Assembly (NCBI GenBank): GCA_036971475.1
Contig: JBAIZL010000005.1
Span: forward strand, 63,852,655 to 63,916,654
Source: Prosapia bicincta
Taxonomy: Eukaryota > Arthropoda > Insecta > Hemiptera > Cercopidae
Reading direction: 5' to 3'
DNA: 64,000 nucleotides
The position numbers and the translations under genes were made by a program. The notes beneath the pieces are model-generated. The model saw only the letters and a program-made list of their open reading frames with translations, searched no databases and was not told where the DNA came from. Positions 1 to 10,950 of this stretch are shown in pieces. Numbering within the stretch: the first letter of the stretch is position 1; each line of letters begins with the position of its first letter.

Positions 1-200
1 CAAAAAATGGATTTCTCATTTAAAAGGCATAATAAACGCAGAATCGACCATAGATTCGCATTGTGCTCCTAGAATTGATCTATAATAAGTATTATAAGAG
101 CTATGGCAATTGGCATATATTTGCTCTGAAAAAATGCATGAATTATAGTTCATGGATTTTACGATTTCTACAAAAAATGGATTTCTCATTTAAAAGGCAT

Positions 201-240
201 AATAAACGCAGAATCGACCATAGATTCGCATTGTGCTCTT
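201..240 (+). other. Polyadenylation-signal-like arrangement (one per monomer)
   Basis: AATAAA at monomer 31-36 is followed 24 nt later by the GT-rich stretch TTGTGCTCTT (61-70), with CA dinucleotides between them. This is the textbook layout of a metazoan poly(A) site on the + strand. It recurs in nearly every monomer, because the AATAAAAGC variant keeps the hexamer and few copies (ATTAAACG near 18,930) lose it. In an AT-rich repeat the hexamer could occur by chance, and I have no evidence of transcription. Confidence applies to function, not to presence of the motif. Confidence 0.25.
211..227. repeat. 5+5-bp inverted repeat GAATC/GATTC with a 7-nt spacer
   Basis: GAATC at monomer 41-45 is matched by GATTC at 53-57. 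The arms are short and the spacer varies (CGACC versus CGTCC), so this is a weaker dyad than those at 80-97 and 137-154. Both arms are HinfI sites, so most monomers should be cut twice 12 bp apart. A GCAGATTCG variant in the left arm, for example near 22,010, 24,901 and 31,891, breaks the symmetry. Confidence 0.7.
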
Positions 241-249
241 AGAATTGAT

Positions 250-267
250 CTATAATAAGTATTATAG
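250..267. repeat. Perfect 8+8-bp dyad with a 2-nt spacer (one per monomer)
   Basis: CTATAATA (monomer 80-87) is followed by AG and then TATTATAG (90-97), its exact reverse complement. The 18-bp element therefore has near-perfect two-fold symmetry close to the middle of the unit. It recurs in almost every monomer. The common ATAAGAG variant (G97 to A) removes only the outer pair, and the CTATATTAAG variant (A85 to T) breaks one inner pair. Short-spacer AT-rich dyads can extrude as cruciforms or be bound by dimeric proteins. Neither is shown by sequence alone. Confidence 0.9.
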
Positions 268-306
268 GAGCTATGGCAATTGTCATATATTTTCTCTTAA
301 AAAATG

Positions 307-324
307 CATGAATTATAGTTCATG
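307..324. repeat. 6+6-bp dyad with a 6-nt spacer (one per monomer)
   Basis: CATGAA (monomer 137-142) is followed by TTATAG and then TTCATG (149-154), the exact reverse complement of the left arm. The element spans 18 bp, the same span as the 80-97 dyad, and its centre lies 57 bp downstream of that one. It overlaps the palindrome ATGCAT (134-139). Rare copies break it, for example GTTAATGG near 491 and 6,279, AATTAAAG near 3,717 and ATTATTGTTC near 28,071. Most copies keep both arms. Confidence 0.88.
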
Positions 325-399
325 TATTTTGCGATTTCTACAAAAAATGGATTTCTCATTTAAAAGGCATAATAAACGCAGAATCGACCTTAGATTCGC

Positions 400-3300
400 A
401 TTGTGCTCTTAGAATTGATCTATAATAAGTATTATAGGAGCTATCGCAATTGTCATATATTTTCTCTAAAAAAATGCATGAATTATAGTTAATGGATTTT
501 GCGATTTCTACAAAAAATGGATTTCTCATTTAAAAGGCATAATAAACGCAGAATCGTCCATAGATTCGCATTGTGCTCTTAGAATTGATCTATAATAAGT
601 ATTATAGGAGCTATGGCAACTGTCATATATTTGCTCTAAAAAAAATGCATGAATTATAGTTCATGGATTTTGCGATTTCTACAAAAAATGGATTTCTCAT
701 TTAAAAGGCATAATAAACGCAGAATCGACCATAGATTCGCATTGTACTCTTAGAATTGATCTATAATAAGTATTATAGGAGCTATGGCAATTGTCATATA
801 TTTGCTCTAAAAAAAATGCATGAATTATAGTTCATGGATTTTGCGATTTCTACAAAAAATGGATTTCTCATTTAAAAGGCATAATAAACGCAGAATCGAC
901 CATAGATTCGCATTGTGCACTTAGAATTGATCTATAATAAGTATTATAAGAGCTATCGCAATTGTCATATATTTGCTCTAAAAAAAATGCATGAATTATA
1001 GTTCATGGATTTTGCGATTTCTACAAAAAATTGATTTCTCATTTAAAAGGCATAATAAACGCAGAATCGACCATAGATTCGCATTGTGCACTTAGAATTG
1101 ATCTATAATAAGTATTATAGGAGCTATCGCAATTGTCATATATTTTCTCTAAAAAATTGCATGAATTATAGTTCATGGATTTTGCGATTTCTACAAAAAA
1201 TGGATTTCTCATTTAATAGGCATAATAAACGCTGAATCGACCATAGATTCGCATTGTGCTCTTAGAATTGATCTATAATAAGTATTATAGGAGCTATCGC
1301 AATTGTCATATATTTTCTCTAAAAAAATGCATGAATTATAGTTCATGGATTTTGCGATTTCTACAAAAAACGGATTTCTCATTTAAAAGGCATAATAAAC
1401 GCAGAATCGACCATAGATTGGCATTGTGCTCTTAGAATTGATCTATAATAAGTATTATAGGAGCTATCGCAATTGTCATATATTTTCTCTTAAAAAATGC
1501 ATGAATTATAGTTCATGGATTTTGCGATTTCTACAAAAAATGGATTTCTCATTTAAAAGGCATAATAAACGCAGAATCGTCCATAGATTCGCATTGTGCT
1601 CTTAGAATTGATCTATAATAAGTATTATAGGAGCTATGGCAATTGTCATATATTTGCTCTAAAAAAAATGCATGAATTATAGTTCATGGATTTTGCGATT
1701 TCAACAAAAAATGGATTTCTCATTTAAAAGGCATAATAAACGCAGAATCGACCATAGATTCGCATTGTGCTCTTAGAATTGATTTATAATAAGTATTATA
1801 GGAGCTATCGCGATTGTCATATATTTTCTCTTAAAAAATGCATGAATTATAGTTCATGGATTTTACGATTTCTACAAAAAATGGATTTCTCATTTAAAAG
1901 GCATAATAAACGCAGAATCGACCATAGATTCGCATTGTGCTCTTAGAATGGATCTATAATAAGTATTATAAGAGCTATCGCGATTGTCATATATTTTCTC
2001 TTAAAAAATGCATGAATTATAGTTCATGGATTTTGCGATTTCTACAAAAAATGGATTTCTCATTTAAAAGGCATAATAAACGCAGAATCGACCATAGATT
2101 CGCATTGTGCTCTTAGAATTGATCTATAATAAGTATTATAGGAGCTATCGCAATTGTCATATATTTGCTCTAAAAAAAATGCATGAATTATAGTTCATGG
2201 ATTTTGCGATTTCTACAAAAAATGGATTTCTCATTTAAAAGGCATAATAAACGCAGAATCGACCATAGATTCGCATTGTGCTCTTAGAATTGATTTATAA
2301 TAAGTATTATAGGAGCTATCGCGATTGTCATATATTTTCTCTTAAAAAATGCATGAATTATAGTTCATGGATTTTACGATTTCTACAAAAAATGGATTTC
2401 TCATTTAAAAGGCATAATAAACGCAGAATCGACCATAGATTCGCATTGTGCTCTTAGAATGGATCTATAATAAGTATTATAAGAGCTATCGCGATTGTCA
2501 TATATTTTCTCTTAAAAAATGCATGAATTATAGTTCATGGATTTTGCGATTTCTACAAAAAATGGATTTCTCATTTAAAAGGCATAATAAACGCAGAATC
2601 GACCATAGATTCGCATTGTGCTCTTAGAATTGATCTATAATAAGTATTATAGGAGCTATCGCAATTGTCATTTATTTGCTCTAAAAAAATGCATGAATTA
2701 TAGTTCATGGATTTTGCGATTTCTACAAAAAATGGATTTCTCATTTAAAAGGCATAATAAACGCAGAATCGACCATAGATTCGCATTGTGCTCTTAGAAT
2801 TGATCTATAATAAGTATTATAGGAGCTATCGCAATTGTCATATATTTTCTCTAAAAAAATGCATGAATTATAGTTCATGGATTTTGCGATTTCTACAAAA
2901 AATGGATTTCTCATTTAAAAGGCATAATAAAAGCAGAATCGACCATAGATTCGCATTGTGCACTTAGAATTGATCTATAATAAGTATTATAGGAGCTATC
3001 GCAATTGTCATATATTTTCTCTAAAAAAATGCATGAATTATAGTTCATGGATTTTACGATTTCTACAAAAAATGGATTTCTCATTTAATAGGCATAATAA
3101 ACGCAGAATCGACCATAGATTCGCATTGTGCTCTTAGAATTGATCTATAATAAGTATTATAGGAGCTATCGCAATTGTCATATATTTTCTCTAAAAAAAT
3201 GCATGAATTATAGTTCATGGATTTTGCGATTTCTACAAAAAATGGATTTCTCATTTAAAAGGCATAATAAACGCAGAATCGACCATAGATTCGCATTGTG

Positions 3301-3700
3301 CACTTAGAATTGATCTATATTAAGTATTATAGGAGCTATCGCAATTGTCATATATTTTCTCTAAAAAAATGCATGAATTATAGTTCATGGATTTTGCGAT
3401 TTCTACAAAAAATGGATTTCTCATTTAAAAGGCATAATAAACGCAGAATCGACCATAGATTCGCATTGTGCACTTAGAATTGATCTATAATAAGTATTAT
3501 AGGAGCTATCGCAATTGTCATATATTTTCTCTAAAAAAATGCATGAATTATAGTTCATGGATTTTACGATTTCTACAAAAAATGGATTTCTCATTTAATA
3601 GGCATAATAAACGCAGAATCTACCATAGACTCGCATTGTGCTCTTAGAATTGATCTATAATAAGTATTATAGGAGCTATCGCAATTGTCATATATTTTCT
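400..3700 (+). repeat. Higher-order copy A1, displaced copy at +5,788 bp (34 monomers)
   Basis: Rare substitutions recur exactly 5,788 bp downstream: GTTAATGG (491 and 6,279), ATTGTACTCT (741 and 6,529), AAAAAATTGC (1,151 and 6,939), GATTGGCATT (1,420 and 7,208), the ATTTATTTG change (2,671 and 8,459) and CTATATTAAG (3,316 and 9,104). Up to about 2,690 I saw almost no difference except TTTCAACAAA near 1,701. Between 2,780 and 2,950 the copies differ at several diagnostic sites, such as GTGCTC versus GTGCAC and AAAGCAG versus AACGCAG. This suggests patchy exchange after duplication. Confidence 0.88.
1640..2661 (+). repeat. Tandem pair of a 3-monomer (511-bp) unit
   Basis: GATTTATAAT occurs at 1,781 and 2,292, 511 bp apart, and the following CGCGATTG and TAGAATGG variants are repeated at the same spacing. 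The unit therefore holds three distinguishable monomers. The same pair is carried along in the 5,788-bp copy (about 7,428-8,449). A private TTTCAACAAA change near 1,701 marks one unit. Confidence 0.85.
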
Positions 3701-6187
3701 CTTAAAAAATGCATGAATTAAAGTTCATGGATTTTGCGATTTCTACAAAAAATGGATTTCTCATTTAAAAGGCATAATAAACGCAGAATCGACCATAGAT
3801 TCGCATTGTGCACTTAGAATTGATCTATAATAAGTATTATAGGAGCTATCGCAATTGTCATATATTTGCTCTAAAAAAAATGCATGAATTATAGTTCATG
3901 GATTTTGCGATTTCTACAAAAAATGGATTTCTCATTTAAAAGGCATAATAAACGCAGAATCGACCATAGATTCGCATTGTGCACTTAGAATTGATCTATA
4001 ATAAGTATTATAGGAGCTATCGCAATTGTCATATATTTTCTCTAAAAAAATGCATGAATTATAGTTCATGGATTTTGCGATTTCTACAAAAAATGGATTT
4101 CTCATTTAAAAGGCATAATAAACGCAGAATCGACCATAGATTCGCATTGTGCACTTAGATTTGATCTATAATAAGTATTATAGGAGCTATCGCAATTGTC
4201 ATATATTTGCTCTAAAAAAAATGCATGAATTATAGTTCATGGATTTTGCGATTTCTACAAAAAATGGATTTCTCATTTAAAAGGCATAATAAACGCAGAA
4301 TCGACCATAGATTCGCATTGTGCTCTTAGAATTGATCTATAATAAGTATTATAGGAGCTATCGCAATTGTCATATATTTGCTCTAAAAAAAATGCATGAA
4401 TTATAGTTCATGGATTTTGCGATTTCTACAAAAAATGGATTTCTCATTTAAAAGGCATAATAAACGCAGAATCGACCATAGATTCGCATTGTGCTCTTAG
4501 AATTGATCTATAATAAGTATTATAGGAGCTATCGCAATTGTCATATATTTTCTCTAAAAAAATGCATGAATTATAGTTCATGGATTTTGCGATTTCTACA
4601 AAAAATGGATTTCTCATTTAAAAGGCATAATAAACGCAGAATCGACCATAGATTCGCATTGTGCACTTAGAATTGATCTATAATAAGTATTATAGGAGCT
4701 ATCGCAATTGTCATATATTTTCTCTAAAAAAATGCATGAATTATATTTCATGGATCTTACGATTTCTACAAAAAATGGATTTCTCATTTAACAGGCATAA
4801 TAAACGCAGAATCGACCATAGATTCGCATTGTGCTCTTAGAATTGATCTATAATAAGTATTATAGGAGCTATCGCAATTGTCATATATTTTCTCTAAAAA
4901 AATGCATGAATTATAGTTCATGGATTTTGCGATTTCTACAAAAAACGGATTTCTCATTTAAAAGGCATAATAAACGCAGAATCGACCATAGATTCGCATT
5001 GTGCACTTAGAATTGATCTATAATAAGTATTATAGGAGCTATCGCAATTGTCATATATTTGCTCTAAAAAAATGCATGAATTATAGTTCATGGATTTTTC
5101 GATTTCTACAAAAAATGGATTTCTCATTTAAAAGGCATAATAAACGCAGAATTGAACATAGATTCGCATTGTGCACTTAGAATTGATCTATAATAAGTAT
5201 TATAGGAGCTATCGCAATTGTCATATATTTTCTCTAAAAAAATGCATGAATTATAGTTCATGGATTTTACGATTTCTACAAAAAATGGATTTCTCATTTA
5301 AAAGGCATAATAAACGCAGAATCGACCATAGATTCGCATTGTGCTCTTAGAATTGATCTATAATAAGTATTATAGGAGCTATCGCAATTGTCATATATTT
5401 TCTCTAAAAAAATGCATGAATTATAGTTCATGGATTTTGCGATTTCTACAAAAAATGGATTTCTCATTTAAAAGGCATAATAAACGCAGAATCGACCATA
5501 GATTCGCATTGTGCACTTAGAATTGATCTATAATAAGTATTATAGGAGCTATCGCAATTGTCACATATTTTCTCTAAAAAAATGCATGAATTATAGTTCA
5601 TGGATTTTGCGATTTCTACAAAAAATGGATTTCTCATTTAAAAGGCATAATAAACGCAGAATCGACCATAGATTCGCATTGTGCACTTAGAATTGATCTA
5701 TAATAAGTATTATAGGAGCTATCGCAATTGTCATATATTTTCTCTAAAAAAATGCATGAATTATAGTTCATGGATTTTACGATTTCTACAAAAAATGGAT
5801 TTCTCATTTAATAGGCATAATAAACGCAGAATCGACCATAGATTCGCATTGTGCACTTAGAATTGATCTATAATAAGTATTATAGGAGCTATCGCAATTG
5901 TCATATATTTTCTCTAAAAAAATGCATGAATTATAGTTCATGGATTTTACGATTTCTACAAAAAATGGATTTCTCATTAAATAGGCATAATAAACGCAGA
6001 ATCGACCATAGACTCGCATTGTGCTCTTAGAATTGATCTATAATAAGTATTATAGGAGCTATCGCAATTGTCATATATTTTCTCTTAAAAAATGCATGAA
6101 TTAAAGTTCATGGATTTTGCGATTTCTACAAAAAATGGATTTCTCATTTAAAAGGCATAATAAACGCAGAATCGTCCATAGATTCGC

Positions 6188-9100
6188 ATTGTGCTCTTAG
6201 AATTGATCTATAATAAGTATTATAGGAGCTATCGCAATTGTCATATATTTTCTCTAAAAAAATGCATGAATTATAGTTAATGGATTTTGCGATTTCTACA
6301 AAAAATGGATTTCTCATTTAAAAGGCATAATAAACGCAGAATCGTCCATAGATTCGCATTGTGCTCTTAGAATTGATCTATAATAAGTATTATAGGAGCT
6401 ATGGCAACTGTCATATATTTGCTCTAAAAAAAATGCATGAATTATAGTTCATGGATTTTGCGATTTCTACAAAAAATGGATTTCTCATTTAAAAGGCATA
6501 ATAAACGCAGAATCGACCATAGATTCGCATTGTACTCTTAGAATTGATCTATAATAAGTATTATAGGAGCTATGGCAATTGTCATATATTTGCTCTAAAA
6601 AAAATGCATGAATTATAGTTCATGGATTTTGCGATTTCTACAAAAAATGGATTTCTCATTTAAAAGGCATAATAAACGCAGAATCGACCATAGATTCGCA
6701 TTGTGCACTTAGAATTGATCTATAATAAGTATTATAAGAGCTATCGCAATTGTCATATATTTGCTCTAAAAAAAATGCATGAATTATAGTTCATGGATTT
6801 TGCGATTTCTACAAAAAATTGATTTCTCATTTAAAAGGCATAATAAACGCAGAATCGACCATAGATTCGCATTGTGCACTTAGAATTGATCTATAATAAG
6901 TATTATAGGAGCTATCGCAATTGTCATATATTTTCTCTAAAAAATTGCATGAATTATAGTTCATGGATTTTGCGATTTCTACAAAAAATGGATTTCTCAT
7001 TTAATAGGCATAATAAACGCTGAATCGACCATAGATTCGCATTGTGCTCTTAGAATTGATCTATAATAAGTATTATAGGAGCTATCGCAATTGTCATATA
7101 TTTTCTCTAAAAAAATGCATGAATTATAGTTCATGGATTTTGCGATTTCTACAAAAAACGGATTTCTCATTTAAAAGGCATAATAAACGCAGAATCGACC
7201 ATAGATTGGCATTGTGCTCTTAGAATTGATCTATAATAAGTATTATAGGAGCTATCGCAATTGTCATATATTTTCTCTTAAAAAATGCATGAATTATAGT
7301 TCATGGATTTTGCGATTTCTACAAAAAATGGATTTCTCATTTAAAAGGCATAATAAACGCAGAATCGTCCATAGATTCGCATTGTGCTCTTAGAATTGAT
7401 CTATAATAAGTATTATAGGAGCTATGGCAATTGTCATATATTTGCTCTAAAAAAAATGCATGAATTATAGTTCATGGATTTTGCGATTTCTACAAAAAAT
7501 GGATTTCTCATTTAAAAGGCATAATAAACGCAGAATCGACCATAGATTCGCATTGTGCTCTTAGAATTGATTTATAATAAGTATTATAGGAGCTATCGCG
7601 ATTGTCATATATTTTCTCTTAAAAAATGCATGAATTATAGTTCATGGATTTTACGATTTCTACAAAAAATGGATTTCTCATTTAAAAGGCATAATAAACG
7701 CAGAATCGACCATAGATTCGCATTGTGCTCTTAGAATGGATCTATAATAAGTATTATAAGAGCTATCGCGATTGTCATATATTTTCTCTTAAAAAATGCA
7801 TGAATTATAGTTCATGGATTTTGCGATTTCTACAAAAAATGGATTTCTCATTTAAAAGGCATAATAAACGCAGAATCGACCATAGATTCGCATTGTGCTC
7901 TTAGAATTGATCTATAATAAGTATTATAGGAGCTATCGCAATTGTCATATATTTGCTCTAAAAAAAATGCATGAATTATAGTTCATGGATTTTGCGATTT
8001 CTACAAAAAATGGATTTCTCATTTAAAAGGCATAATAAACGCAGAATCGACCATAGATTCGCATTGTGCTCTTAGAATTGATTTATAATAAGTATTATAG
8101 GAGCTATCGCGATTGTCATATATTTTCTCTTAAAAAATGCATGAATTATAGTTCATGGATTTTACGATTTCTACAAAAAATGGATTTCTCATTTAAAAGG
8201 CATAATAAACGCAGAATCGACCATAGATTCGCATTGTGCTCTTAGAATGGATCTATAATAAGTATTATAAGAGCTATCGCGATTGTCATATATTTTCTCT
8301 TAAAAAATGCATGAATTATAGTTCATGGATTTTGCGATTTCTACAAAAAATGGATTTCTCATTTAAAAGGCATAATAAACGCAGAATCGACCATAGATTC
8401 GCATTGTGCTCTTAGAATTGATCTATAATAAGTATTATAGGAGCTATCGCAATTGTCATTTATTTGCTCTAAAAAAATGCATGAATTATAGTTCATGGAT
8501 TTTGCGATTTCTACAAAAAATGGATTTCTCATTTAAAAGGCATAATAAACGCAGAATCGACCATAGATTCGCATTGTGCACTTAGAATTGATCTATAATA
8601 AGTATTATAGGAGCTATCGCAATTGTCATATATTTGCTCTAAAAAAATGCATGAATTATAGTTCATGGATTTTGCGATTTCTACAAAAAATGGATTTCTC
8701 ATTTAAAAGGCATAATAAACGCAGAATCGACCATAGATTCGCATTGTGCACTTAGAATTGATCTATAATAAGTATTATAGGAGCTATCGCAATTGTCATA
8801 TATTTTCTCTAAAAAAATGCATGAATTATAGTTCATGGATTTTACGATTTCTACAAAAAATGGATTTCTCATTTAATAGGCATAATAAACGCAGAATCGA
8901 CCATAGATTCGCATTGTGCTCTTAGAATTGATCTATAATAAGTATTATAGGAGCTATCGCAATTGTCATATATTTTCTCTAAAAAAATGCATGAATTATA
9001 GTTCATGGATTTTGCGATTTCTACAAAAAATGGATTTCTCATTTAAAAGGCATAATAAACGCAGAATCGACCATAGATTCGCATTGTGCACTTAGAATTG

Positions 9101-9419
9101 ATCTATATTAAGTATTATAGGAGCTATCGCAATTGTCATATATTTTCTCTAAAAAAATGCATGAATTATAGTTCATGGATTTTGCGATTTCTACAAAAAA
9201 TGGATTTCTCATTTAAAAGGCATAATAAACGCAGAATCGACCATAGATTCGCATTGTGCACTTAGAATTGATCTATAATAAGTATTATAGGAGCTATCGC
9301 AATTGTCATATATTTTCTCTAAAAAAATGCATGAATTATAGTTCATGGATTTTACGATTTCTACAAAAAATGGATTTCTCATTTAATAGGCATAATAAAC
9401 GCAGAATCGACCATAGACT
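6188..9419 (+). repeat. Higher-order copy A2 of the block at 400-3,700
   Basis: This is the second copy, at +5,788 bp, of the block starting near 400. It ends at the CATAGACTCG marker near 9,413, after which the sequence stops matching the first copy and instead restarts a 9-monomer unit. That switch shows the 1,531-bp tandem duplication arose in or after this copy, since the first copy lacks it. Confidence 0.85.
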
Positions 9420-10950
9420 CGCATTGTGCTCTTAGAATTGATCTATAATAAGTATTATAGGAGCTATCGCAATTGTCATATATTTGCTCTAAAAAAAATG
9501 CATGAATTATAGTTCATGGATTTTGCGATTTCTACAAAAAATGGATTTCTCATTTAAAAGGCATAATAAACGCAGAATCGACCATAGATTCGCATTGTGC
9601 TCTTAGAATTGATTTATAATAAGTATTATAGGAGCTATCGCGATTGTCATATATTTTCTCTTAAAAAATGCATGAATTATAGTTCATGGATTTTACGATT
9701 TCTACAAAAAATGGATTTCTCATTTAAAAGGCATAATAAACGCAGAATCGACCATAGATTCGCATTGTGCTCTTAGAATGGATCTATAATAAGTATTATC
9801 AGAGCTATCGCGATTGTCATATATTTTCTCTTAAAAAATGCATGAATTATAGTTCATGGATTTTGCGATTTCTACAAAAAATGGATTTCTCATTTAAAAG
9901 GCATAATAAACGCAGAATCGACCATAGATTCGCATTGTGCTCTTAGAATTGATCTATAATAAGTATTATAGGAGCTATCGCAATTGTCATTTATTTGCTC
10001 TAAAAAAATGCATGAATTATAGTTCATGGATTTTGCGATTTCTACAAAAAATGGATTTCTCATTTAAAAGGCATAATAAACGCAGAATCGACCATAGATT
10101 CGCATTGTGCACTTAGAATTGATCTATAATAAGTATTATAGGAGCTATCGCAATTGTCATATATTTGCTCTAAAAAAATGCATGAATTATAGTTCATGGA
10201 TTTTGCGATTTCTACAAAAAATGGATTTCTCATTTAAAAGGCATAATAAACGCAGAATCGACCATAGATTCGCATTGTGCACTTAGAATTGATCTATAAT
10301 AAGTATTATAGGAGCTATCGCAATTGTCATATATTTTCTCTAAAAAAATGCATGAATTATAGTTCATGGATTTTACGATTTCTACAAAAAATGGATTTCT
10401 CATTTAATAGGCATAATAAACGCAGAATCGACCATAGATTCGCATTGTGCTCTTAGAATTGATCTATAATAAGTATTATAGGAGCTATCGCAATTGTCAT
10501 ATATTTTCTCTAAAAAAATGCATGAATTATAGTTCATGGATTTTGCGATTTCTACAAAAAATGGATTTCTCATTTAAAAGGCATAATAAACGCAGAATCG
10601 ACCATAGATTCGCATTGTGCACTTAGAATTGATCTATATTAAGTATTATAGGAGCTATCGCAATTGTCATATATTTTCTCTAAAAAAATGCATGAATTAT
10701 AGTTCATGGATTTTGCGATTTTTACAAAAAATGGATTTCTCATTTAAAAGGCATAATAAACGCAGAATCGACCATAGATTCGCATTGTGCACTTAGAATT
10801 GATCTATAATAAGTATTATAGGAGCTATCGCAATTGTCATATATTTTCTCTAAAAAAATGCATGAATTATAGTTCATGGATTTTACGATTTCTACAAAAA
10901 ATGGATTTCTCATTTAATAGGCATAATAAACGCAGAATCGACCATAGACT
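7889..10950 (+). repeat. Tandem pair of a 9-monomer (1,531-bp) unit
   Basis: Markers repeat at +1,531 bp: GATTTATAAT (8,080 and 9,611), the ATTTATTTG change (8,459 and 9,990), CTATATTAAG (9,104 and 10,635) and CATAGACTCG (9,413 and about 10,944). Units are about 7,889-9,419 and 9,420-10,950. The two are nearly identical, with private changes such as TATTATCAGAG near 9,795 and GATTTTTAC near 10,717. This is a clean higher-order repeat produced by a recent local duplication. Confidence 0.88.

Larger units (their letters stand above)
171..340 (+). repeat. Reference monomer (170 bp) with internal landmarks
   Basis: This second copy is a clean 170-bp unit, used here for numbering (171 is monomer position 1). 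Landmarks in order are an A6 run (2-7), TTTAAAAGG (19-27), AATAAA (31-36), GAATC and GATTC (41-45 and 53-57, both HinfI sites), TTGTGCTCTT (61-70), GATC (77-80), a dyad (80-97), AGCT (99-102), CAATTG (107-112), the second A run (129-134 here), ATGCAT (134-139), a dyad (137-154) and GCGATTTCTA (161-170). The direct repeats ATGGATTT (152-159 and 8-14 of the next unit) and GATTTCT (163-169 and 10-16) may be traces of a shorter ancestral unit. This copy is variant type T3: GGCAATTG, CTCTT plus A6, and CATGTATTTTG. The first copy (1-170) carries private changes near 69, 112 and 129. Confidence 0.95.
1..500 (+). repeat. Left edge: T2-T3-T4 monomers of the domain II kind
   Basis: The first three monomers are type T2 (GGCAATTG, TTTGCTCT, ATTTTACG), T3 (GGCAATTG, CTCTT plus A6, CATGTATTTTG) and T4 (CGCAATTG, TTTTCTCT plus A7). 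This order is otherwise met only to the right of about 22.5 kb. The monomers carry private changes, for example GTGCTCCTAG near 69 and GACCTTAG near 390, which suggests they are older than the neighbouring blocks. The copy shared with 6,188 onward begins at about 400. Confidence 0.75.

Noticed and set aside
50..66. RNA polymerase III B box or tRNA-derived SINE
   Set aside because: GATTCGCATTG resembles only part of the B-box consensus, no A box is found at a suitable distance, and there is no A-tail or target-site duplication.
53..70. CENP-B box around the ATTCGCATTGTGC segment
   Set aside because: The TTCG half is present, but the required A and CGGG positions are not, and neither CGGG nor CCCG occurs in the monomer.
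72..97. Bacterial-type -10 TATAAT or eukaryotic TATA-box promoter
   Set aside because: TATAAT is part of the AT-rich dyad. There is no matching -35 element at proper spacing, no downstream gene, and the motif repeats in every monomer.
5804..6019. Open reading frame of 71 codons on the minus strand, nearly identical at 12,952-13,167
   Set aside because: Both are the same satellite monomers in two copies of one block. The frame exists only because a TTTAATAGG and a CATTAAATAGG monomer lack a stop, and it reads through little more than one repeat unit.
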